NCBI GenBank assembly: GCA_910589555.1
Contig: CAJUTE010000076.1
Span: forward strand, 1 to 8,116
Direction of reading: 5' to 3'
From: an uncultured Muribaculum sp.
GTDB lineage: Bacteria > Bacteroidota > Bacteroidia > Bacteroidales > Muribaculaceae
DNA: 8,116 bases
The notes under the pieces: model-generated
Seen by the model: the letters and a program-made list of their open reading frames with translations, nothing else
What the model was told of the DNA's origin: nothing
Databases searched by the model: none
Shown here: positions 1 to 5,181 of the stretch, in pieces
Layout: each line of letters opens with the position of its first letter
Numbering within the stretch: position 1 is the stretch's first letter
Made by a program: the position numbers and the translations under genes

Positions 1-262
1 CCTTTGTGCCTCCATTGGGGTGTGCCACAATGATAGCCGGATATTCCTTTTCATCGGGGTTGTAATCTGCCGGAGTATAGACGTTTGCGGCTATCTCAAT
101 GCCGTCGAGATTGTATTTTACCGGATGGATATTCACTTTGCCGGGTACGTTTTCGGTGATTGCCTGCTCATAGACAAGGCTCCACGGATTATCCTGTGCA
201 TGGAGAACCGTGCCGAAACTGATAGCTGATGCTGCCATGATTAAAATCGTTTTAAGTTTCAT
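1..262 (-). CDS. Secreted alpha/beta hydrolase, N-terminal part (cut by left edge)
   Basis: The minus strand from the ATG at 262-260 stays open to the window edge, giving 87 codons. Residues 1-22 form a clear Sec signal peptide: basic MKLK, a hydrophobic core, then LHA|QD with likely cleavage after Ala22. The mature part continues with PWSLVYEQAITENVPGK, a region of the type 'LDGIEIAANVYTPADYNP', and ends at IIVAHPNGGTK. This strand-then-HPxGG motif is the oxyanion-hole segment seen in the dienelactone-hydrolase/YcjY-like branch of the alpha/beta hydrolases. The nucleophile Ser and the Asp and His lie outside the window, so catalytic competence cannot be judged. The protein is predicted to be periplasmic or exported. 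It is transcribed divergently from the oxidoreductase operon across a 445-base spacer, which suggests shared control and perhaps a step on the same substrate. Family assignment rests on a short N-terminus: confident as a secreted hydrolase, moderate for the subfamily. Confidence 0.85.
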   Translation of the reverse strand, partial: MKLKTILIMAASAISFGTVLHAQDNPWSLVYEQAITENVPGKVNIHPVKYNLDGIEIAANVYTPADYNPDEKEYPAIIVAHPNGGTK

Positions 263-277
263 GTAATCTTGTTATTT

Positions 278-289
278 GTGCCGAAGCAC
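278..289 (-). promoter_or_regulatory. Small cUUCGg hairpin in the 5' leader of the secreted hydrolase
   Basis: Read on the minus strand this is GTGC-TTCG-GCAC, a 4-bp perfect stem with a UUCG loop closed by C-G, the unusually stable tetraloop class. It ends 15 bases before the ATG at 262. It could protect the mRNA end or tune ribosome access. There is no T-run after it, so it is not an intrinsic terminator. The stem is short and could be chance. Confidence 0.35.
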
Positions 290-386
290 GGTTATTAAAC
301 AATATGGCTACACATCGGGATTATCACATTTCGCGGTGTGTATATCACTTTTTTCTGAAATTGATCATTCATAATTTATCACGATG

Positions 387-394
387 CAAAATTA
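387..394 (-). promoter_or_regulatory. Candidate -7 box for the secreted hydrolase (TAATTTTG, minus strand)
   Basis: The minus strand reads TAATTTTGC, a perfect match to the Bacteroidetes sigma-ABfr -7 consensus TAnnTTTG. No TTTG-like -33 box lies at the usual spacing of about 19 bases. Transcription would start near 380, giving a leader of roughly 115 bases. A second match, TAGATTTG at 470-477 (minus), has a TTTT about 18 bases upstream and is a competing candidate. Confidence 0.4.
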
Positions 395-469
395 CGAGTA
401 GCCGGACAAATAGGTGCGAGAATATTTTCTGTAACAATTACCATTTTTCCCGATTTTGTGATTACACGA

Positions 470-477
470 CAAATCTA
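470..477 (-). promoter_or_regulatory. Alternative -7 box for the secreted hydrolase (TAGATTTG, minus strand)
   Basis: The plus strand CAAATCTA reads TAGATTTG on the minus strand and fits TAnnTTTG. A TTTT about 18 bases upstream is a partial -33 TTTG. It would give a leader of about 200 bases for the hydrolase. Evidence is motif match only. Confidence 0.25.
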
Positions 478-577
478 AAGGGCATATTTATTGTGAAAAG
501 CACTTCCAAGACATACTTTCGGAAATTTTGGAATAACGAGCCGAAAAAAGCGTAACAACACCATTGCAGTCTGTCTG

Positions 578-585
578 TAATTTTG
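578..585 (+). promoter_or_regulatory. Candidate -7 box for the oxidoreductase operon (TAATTTTG)
   Basis: TAATTTTGC is a perfect match to the Bacteroidetes -7 consensus TAnnTTTG. It is the only full plus-strand match I found upstream of the first operon gene. The base position expected for the -33 TTTG (555-558) reads ACAA, so the upstream element is missing and an activator may be needed. The start of transcription would fall around 590, giving a leader of about 115 bases that contains the folded element at 585-671. Confidence 0.5.
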
Positions 586-671
586 CGGTCGGATATAATG
601 GCAAGCCAACGCGCACCGGTCTGCAACCGACAAGCGCTTTATACCGACTCGCGAGGGCTTCGCCGTTGCAG
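585..671 (+). promoter_or_regulatory. Structured 5' leader of the operon
   Basis: Nested complementary segments are visible: GCG/CGC (585-587 with 650-652), GTCGG/CCGAC (588-592 with 644-648), TAT/ATA (594-596 with 641-643), GCGC/GCGC (611-614 with 634-637) and CGGT/ACCG (617-620 with 626-629). Only single-base bulges (T649, A593) interrupt the outer stem. A competing 7-bp pair CTGCAAC/GTTGCAG (621-627 with 665-671) crosses this fold and encloses GGC-TTC-GCC (656-664). Two exclusive folds, or a pseudoknot, are therefore possible, as in an RNA switch or attenuator. Because the -7 box ends at 585, part of the outer 5' strand may not be transcribed, so a DNA-level role is also possible. I recognise no known riboswitch class. 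Confidence 0.4.
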
Positions 672-707
672 CAGTAAAACTCTAAACTCAAAAATGTGCA
701 AGGAATG

Positions 708-2270
708 ATGAAGCATTATCTTTTTTTATTTCTGATGCTGTTGACTTTTGTGTCGTGCAGCGCAAATGAACCTGAAATGCCCGAACAGCCCCAACCGGTA
801 CAGCCGGGCGAAGGTGGAGGCTCTGATTATTTTTCAGGGAAAAAAGTTCTGATAGCCTACTTCTCTTGGGGTGGTACAACCGAACGCATGGCTCGGCAGA
901 TACAGGCAATCACAGGAGGTGACCTGTTTGAAATCGAGCCGGTCAATCCATATCCGACATCATATACCCCATGCACTGAAGTAGCATTGGAGGAACGCGA
1001 CAGCAATGCACGTCCCGCCATTAAAAACAGTGTGGCAAACTGGGATGAATATGATGTCGTGTTCCTTGGTGGCCCGGTGTGGTGGCATACCGCTCCCATG
1101 ATTCTCCATACGTTTGCGGAAAGCTACGATTTTGAAGGGAAAACTGTTGTACCCTTTACAACCTACGCATCCACCTACCGTGATGAAACCCTGAAGGCTA
1201 TCGTGGATATGACTCCCGATGCCGAGCATCTCGAAGGCCTGGGATTGACAAGCGGCTCAATCAACGAAAACCGCATACAGACTTGGATTGACCTCATCAA
1301 CGAGCAATGGGCCAATCTCAATCCCGGAGGAGCGACATCACCGATGAACGGCATGGTAGAGCTATGGCAAAAAGGCAATATCCCCGGATTCAGGGAGAAT
1401 GTCAATAATTCCGATGGCCCTGACTTTATGCCCAATATGCTGGTATATACAGTGCCTGAGAATGTTCAGCCCAAAGGAGCTGTGATGATCTGCCCCGGAG
1501 GAGCATTTGCCTTCCGCAGTATGCAGAACGAGGGCTACGACATAGCCGATATGCTTGTGCCGATGGGATACCAGTGCTTTATCGTTAACTACCGCATCAA
1601 TCCTTATTCCATGCAGGCAAGCGCAACCGACCTGCAAAGGGCGATTCGCTATGTGAAAGCTCACGCTGAAGACTACCGCATCAATCCTGAAAACATTGCG
1701 CTTGTCGGTTTCTCTGCCGGAGGTATATTGAACGGTGAAGTTCTCCTGAACTGGCGTGACCTTACCAATGGAACAGCTCTTGACAGCTCATACCGTCCTG
1801 ATGAACTCGACAATATTCCAGTTTCTGCATGTGCCGTAGGGATGATATATTCTTTTTATGGACGTTTGAGCGTATCAATGAATAATGTTGAGACACTTCG
1901 TGCTGCCAACCTTCCTCCTGCCTTCTATTGCTGGGGCACACGTGACGGTTTTGCCGGACAGTTTACACAAAACTCCGACGCATTGAAAGAAGCCGGCGTA
2001 AGAGTGGAGACCAAAGTGCTTGAAGGATATCCACATGGATATGGTAGCGGCGGTAATGCCTCAATTTGGGGAAATGACTTCGATGCCTTCCTCACCCCAA
2101 TAATGCAAGGTAATCTTGTGGCCATAGAGGCAATTAATGCGGATAGGGTTGACAATATTGCTGAAATATACTACGATTTAAATGGACGTGTTGTATCACC
2201 TGATACTATCCGAAAGGGCGGTATATACATCATGAAATCAGGTGTCAAGGCTACTAAAATAATCAGATAA
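708..2270 (+). CDS. Lipoprotein: flavodoxin-like domain fused to alpha/beta hydrolase
   Basis: The protein has 520 residues from the ATG at 708; ATG 705 or GTG 696 would add 1 or 4 residues. The N-terminus MKHYLFLFLMLLTFVSC is a lipoprotein signal with the lipid-bearing Cys at 17, followed by a Pro/Glu/Gly-rich linker. Residues about 46-200 form a flavodoxin-like domain (Flavodoxin_4 type): VLIAYFSWGGTTERMA is the FMN phosphate-binding loop and FLGGPVWWHTAP the second loop. Residues about 240-470 are an alpha/beta hydrolase of the BD-FAE/acetyl-esterase type: ICPGGAFAF (oxyanion hole), GFSAGG (nucleophile Ser336), GTRDGF (Asp413) and PHGYG (His443), so the triad looks complete. The last 35 residues (YYDLNGRVV…GGIYIMK) resemble the short beta-rich C-terminal tails of Bacteroidetes secreted proteins. 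It probably sits in the cell envelope and joins a redox unit to an esterase-like unit. It is the first gene of the operon, and the next gene starts 5 bases on. The substrate is unknown. Confidence 0.9.
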   Translation: MKHYLFLFLMLLTFVSCSANEPEMPEQPQPVQPGEGGGSDYFSGKKVLIAYFSWGGTTERMARQIQAITGGDLFEIEPVNPYPTSYTPCTEVALEERDSNARPAIKNSVANWDEYDVVFLGGPVWWHTAPMILHTFAESYDFEGKTVVPFTTYASTYRDETLKAIVDMTPDAEHLEGLGLTSGSINENRIQTWIDLINEQWANLNPGGATSPMNGMVELWQKGNIPGFRENVNNSDGPDFMPNMLVYTVPENVQPKGAVMICPGGAFAFRSMQNEGYDIADMLVPMGYQCFIVNYRINPYSMQASATDLQRAIRYVKAHAEDYRINPENIALVGFSAGGILNGEVLLNWRDLTNGTALDSSYRPDELDNIPVSACAVGMIYSFYGRLSVSMNNVETLRAANLPPAFYCWGTRDGFAGQFTQNSDALKEAGVRVETKVLEGYPHGYGSGGNASIWGNDFDAFLTPIMQGNLVAIEAINADRVDNIAEIYYDLNGRVVSPDTIRKGGIYIMKSGVKATKIIR

Positions 2271-2275
2271 ATATA

Positions 2276-3286
2276 ATGACAGAAAGAAAACTTCGAAGTT
2301 TGACGGTGTCTCCTGTCGGCCTCGGATGTATGGGCATGAGCCACGCCTACGGTGCACCTGCTGATAAAAAGTCGATGAAAACACTCCTTGCAGATGCAGT
2401 GGAGATGGGCTACACATTGTTTGATACCGCTGAAATATACGGCACCGAGACAAATCCTCACGATAATGAGGAATTGCTTGGGGAAGCATTGAAGCCTTAC
2501 CGTGGTAAGATTGTGATCACAACAAAATTCGGCCTTACATTCGACAAATCCCATGAACCGGGGCCTTATCCGCTGATACCGGACTCAACGCCCCATAGCA
2601 TCAGGAAAGCAGTTGATGGCTCTCTACGTCGCTTGCAAACCGACCATATCGACCTATATCTGCAACACCGCATCGACCCTGATGTCGAGCCTGAGATTGT
2701 GGCAGAAACTATGGCGCAACTGATACAGGAGGGAAAGATACTCCATTGGGGCGTATCTGAAACTACTGAGGAATACCTGCGACGCGCCCATGCGGTATGC
2801 CCGGTTACGGCTATACAGAACCGCTATTCGATGATGGCACGATGGCACGAGGATATTTTCCCTACACTTGAGGAATTGAATATAGGCTTCATCGCGTTCT
2901 CTCCACTTGCCAACGGCCTGCTGTCCGATTTCTATACTGCCGACTCAAAATTTAATCCCAAGAATGATTATCGTGCGGCAATGCCACAGTTCAGCAGGGA
3001 GAGTTTTGAGGAAAACGAGATGTTGTTTCAACTTATTCGACGAATCGCCGACGAAAAACACGCCACGCCGTCACAGATTTCCCTTGCGTGGATGCTGTGC
3101 AAGAAGCCATATATCGTGCCTATTCCCGGTACCCGGCACTTGTGTCGCCTGAAAGAGAACATCGGTGCTGCGGACATAAATCTGTCAACAGATGAAGTCG
3201 AGGCTATCGACCACCAACTTGACAGCATACCGATGAGTGAAGTTTTTGGTGGCTCAAAAATTGTAGAATCACATGAGGTTAAATAA
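2276..3286 (+). CDS. Aldo/keto reductase
   Basis: This is a 336-residue, full-length NAD(P)H-dependent aldo/keto reductase of the (beta/alpha)8 barrel family, acting in the cytoplasm on aldehydes or ketones. The catalytic tetrad is intact: Asp50 and Tyr55 in LFDTAEIYG, Lys84 in ITTKFG and His131 in LYLQHRIDP. GLGCMGMSHAYG near the N-terminus, AFSPLANGLL (207-216) and the cofactor-binding IPGTRHLCRLKEN (283-295) are typical of the IolS/YakC-like branch, and the last motif favours NADP(H). The ATG starts 5 bases after the preceding stop, so translation is probably coupled. It has no signal peptide, unlike its neighbours on both sides of the intergenic region. Specific substrate is not predictable; the clustering with two further alcohol/aldehyde dehydrogenase families suggests carbonyl reduction in a shared pathway or detoxification. 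Confidence 0.95.
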   Translation: MTERKLRSLTVSPVGLGCMGMSHAYGAPADKKSMKTLLADAVEMGYTLFDTAEIYGTETNPHDNEELLGEALKPYRGKIVITTKFGLTFDKSHEPGPYPLIPDSTPHSIRKAVDGSLRRLQTDHIDLYLQHRIDPDVEPEIVAETMAQLIQEGKILHWGVSETTEEYLRRAHAVCPVTAIQNRYSMMARWHEDIFPTLEELNIGFIAFSPLANGLLSDFYTADSKFNPKNDYRAAMPQFSRESFEENEMLFQLIRRIADEKHATPSQISLAWMLCKKPYIVPIPGTRHLCRLKENIGAADINLSTDEVEAIDHQLDSIPMSEVFGGSKIVESHEVK

Positions 3287-3292
3287 TTTTGC
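3284..3292 (+). promoter_or_regulatory. Candidate internal promoter overlapping the aldo/keto reductase stop codon
   Basis: TAATTTTGC again matches TAnnTTTG exactly, and its TA is part of the TAA stop of the preceding gene. An ATTG ending at 3263 lies 20 bases upstream, a fair -33 element. Transcription would start near 3298, just before the ATG at 3319. This would let genes 3 onward be expressed without the first two. It also argues against the TTG at 3289 as the start of the next gene. Confidence 0.45.
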
Positions 3293-3318
3293 GCAACAGT
3301 GAAAATAAAATTATTGAT

Positions 3319-4032
3319 ATGACACCAAAAGTAATATGCCATATAATGAGCTCAGTGGACGGTCGCCTATTGCCCGGACGGTGGACGGCTCCTTTTGACG
3401 GCACAAACCCATCAGAACTTTTCAAAGAATACGCAGCTATCGGCAAAAGCCTGGGTGCTGACGCATGGATGTTCGGAAAGGCGACTACCCGCGAGGCTTT
3501 TCCGTATAAATTTATGCCTAAAGGCGAACCGGTGGGCGAAAGCGGAAAGGTCTTTATGGGCAACCGGACTTCATCGAGACTGTTTATCATCATAGATCCT
3601 GATGCCGATATTTTTTTCACAGCTGATCAGTTACGTGGTGACAATATCCTGGTCATACTCGGAATAAATGCAACTACCGATTATCTTTCTGCTCTTGAAG
3701 AAAAAGGTATTTCGTATCTTGTGGTGGATGATACCGGCAATCTTCGTAATGTGTTTACTCTGGTTAAGCATTATTTCAAAGTTGAGGCTATTTCCTTGCA
3801 GGGAGGAGGAATAATCGATGGCGCGATGCTCGCACAGGGACTTATCAATGAGTTGAGCCTTGTGATTTATCCCGGAATAGACGGACTTTCCACAGCACCG
3901 TCAATCTTTGAATACCTCGGCAATTCGGAGGAACATCCGGCCGATGGGCAGGCTCTTGAGCTTATCTCAATAGAGCAAAAGCCTCATGGCATTGTCTGGT
4001 TACGTTACAAATTCCATAATTTACCGGAGTAA
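3319..4032 (+). CDS. RibD C-terminal domain / dihydrofolate reductase-like protein
   Basis: From the ATG at 3319 the protein has 237 residues. I prefer it to the in-frame TTG at 3289, which lies inside a promoter-like motif. Typical features of the RibD_C/DHFR-like fold are HIMSSVDGRL at the N-terminus (substrate/cofactor strand), ADAWMFGKATTRE (about 47-59), ISLQGGGIIDG (158-168, glycine-rich NADPH-binding turn) and LINELSLVIYPGIDG (175-189). No deaminase domain is present, so this is a stand-alone reductase-like protein rather than bifunctional RibD. Family members reduce a ribosylated pyrimidine in riboflavin synthesis or act on other substrates with NADPH. With no other riboflavin genes here, a biosynthetic role is not supported, although a link to the flavin-binding domain of the first gene is conceivable. 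The predicted location is the cytoplasm. The next gene follows after 6 bases. Confidence 0.88.
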   Translation: MTPKVICHIMSSVDGRLLPGRWTAPFDGTNPSELFKEYAAIGKSLGADAWMFGKATTREAFPYKFMPKGEPVGESGKVFMGNRTSSRLFIIIDPDADIFFTADQLRGDNILVILGINATTDYLSALEEKGISYLVVDDTGNLRNVFTLVKHYFKVEAISLQGGGIIDGAMLAQGLINELSLVIYPGIDGLSTAPSIFEYLGNSEEHPADGQALELISIEQKPHGIVWLRYKFHNLPE

Positions 4033-4038
4033 TCAATC

Positions 4039-5172
4039 ATGAAAGGATTTTCAATATTGGCAGGTATCGCAATGGTATTGGTTTCTGCCACAGGATTGCA
4101 AGCACAGGATTCAATCCCGACAAAAGGCTTTGCAGCTTTCGATGAAATGGGCGTGTTCAAGCCTTACGAGTTCAACCGTCATGCTGTCGGTGATGATGAG
4201 ATACAGATTGAAATACTTTATTCTGGTATTTGTCACAGTGACCTGCATAATGTTCACGGCGACTGGCGCAAGGAGGAATATCCAATGGTTCCGGGACACG
4301 AGATTGCAGGAAAAGTTGTCAAAGTGGGCAAAAATGTAACAAAATTCAAAGTCGGAGATTATGCCGGCGTGGACTGCATAATCAACTCATGCCATGAATG
4401 TGATTTCTGCAAGAATGGGCAGGAGCATTATTGCAGCCACACAGTTTCAACTTACCACGACCATGACCCTTATCATAATAATGAACGTACACAGGGCGGT
4501 TATTCCAATAACTATGTAATATCGGAGGATTACGCGATACTCATTCCGCAAAATGCTGATTTGTCAAAAGTAGCCCCATTACTGTGTGCCGGAATTACAA
4601 CCTATTCGCCAATTAAATTTGCCGGTGTTAAAGCCGGCGATAAAGTAGGAGTTGCAGGGTTTGGTGGACTGGGCTATATGGCAGTTCGTTATCTCAAACA
4701 TCTTGGTGCTGATGTTACAGTATTTGATTTGACTGAGGATAAGCGTGAAGATGCCTCCAAACTTGGTGCTGAACGATATGTGAATGTTAATAATGCTGAT
4801 GAAATGGCAGGACTTGACAATACATTCGATTTTATCATCAGTACCATTCCCACCAACTATGACCCAATTCAATACATGAAAATGTTGAAATGGAACGGAC
4901 AGATGTGCATCGTCGGTATTCCCTCAAACGAGGATATGCCGACAATCTCAATGCGTTCTTTCATCGGAATGGCTGACCGTAGGCTTTTCGGCTCTCGCAT
5001 AGGTAGTATTCCTGAAACGCAGGAGGCTATCAACTTCTCAGTAGAAAACGACATCTATCCCGAAGTTGAGATAATTCCGGCTGATGCGGAAAAGATAACC
5101 GAGGCATACGACAAAGTGCGTGATGGCAAAGTCAAGTTCCGCTATGTCATTGATATGTCAACTCTAAAATAA
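4039..5172 (+). CDS. Zinc-dependent alcohol dehydrogenase (YahK/CAD-like) with N-terminal signal peptide
   Basis: This 377-residue protein belongs to the medium-chain dehydrogenase family, closest in pattern to E. coli YahK aldehyde reductase. Catalytic zinc ligands are Cys65 (GICHSD), His87 with Glu88 (PGHE) and Cys183 (PLLCAGITTYSP). The structural zinc site is Cys118, Cys121, Cys124 and Cys132. The Rossmann turn GFGGLG is at 207-212, followed at the end of the second strand by Asp230 (VFDLTEDKRE), which suggests NAD(H) rather than NADP(H). The odd feature is residues 1-22, MKGFSILAGI… to LQA|QD, a good Sec signal peptide fused directly before the normal domain start (IPTKGFAAFD). An exported enzyme would lack a nicotinamide pool. 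A TTG at 4096 could give a cytoplasmic form but has no spaced ribosome site. It lies 6 bases after the preceding gene and 9 before the next. Confidence 0.93.
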   Translation: MKGFSILAGIAMVLVSATGLQAQDSIPTKGFAAFDEMGVFKPYEFNRHAVGDDEIQIEILYSGICHSDLHNVHGDWRKEEYPMVPGHEIAGKVVKVGKNVTKFKVGDYAGVDCIINSCHECDFCKNGQEHYCSHTVSTYHDHDPYHNNERTQGGYSNNYVISEDYAILIPQNADLSKVAPLLCAGITTYSPIKFAGVKAGDKVGVAGFGGLGYMAVRYLKHLGADVTVFDLTEDKREDASKLGAERYVNVNNADEMAGLDNTFDFIISTIPTNYDPIQYMKMLKWNGQMCIVGIPSNEDMPTISMRSFIGMADRRLFGSRIGSIPETQEAINFSVENDIYPEVEIIPADAEKITEAYDKVRDGKVKFRYVIDMSTLK

Positions 5173-5181
5173 TAATACTTT

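Larger units (their letters stand above)
263..707. other. Divergent intergenic control region
   Basis: This 445-base spacer separates the minus-strand hydrolase from the plus-strand operon. The short open frames here (for example 304-555 plus and 488-691 minus) have no recognisable domain, so I call no protein gene. It holds TAnnTTTG-type -7 boxes facing both ways (387-394 and 470-477 for the minus strand, 578-585 for the plus strand) and a small UUCG hairpin before the hydrolase start (278-289). It also holds an inverted repeat TTTCGG/CCGAAA (517-522 and 541-546) just upstream of the plus-strand promoter candidate, which could be an operator, and a strongly self-complementary leader (585-671). 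No regulator gene is in the window. Confidence 0.7.

Noticed and set aside
517..550. Inverted repeat TTTCGG/CCGAAA followed by A-run as a terminator
   Set aside because: Stem of 6 bp with an 18-base loop and no gene ending into it on either strand. An operator or chance is more likely.
304..555. 83-codon plus-strand open frame in the spacer
   Set aside because: Low-complexity, Cys/His/Arg-rich product typical of chance translation of A/T-rich DNA. It runs through promoter-like motifs and matches no family I know.
488..691. 67-codon minus-strand open frame starting at TTG 691
   Set aside because: It is antisense to the operon promoter and leader and its sequence is explained by the structured, possibly repeated DNA element. 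Kept as a finding about the element, not as a gene.
696..707. GTG at 696 as start of the lipoprotein gene
   Set aside because: The ATG at 708 (or 705) gives a standard basic n-region directly before the hydrophobic core; the GTG adds residues with no function apparent.
3289..3318. TTG at 3289 as start of the RibD-like gene
   Set aside because: It lies within the TAATTTTGC motif and only 2 bases after the previous stop. ATG 3319 begins exactly at the family's usual N-terminus (PKVICHIMSSVDG).
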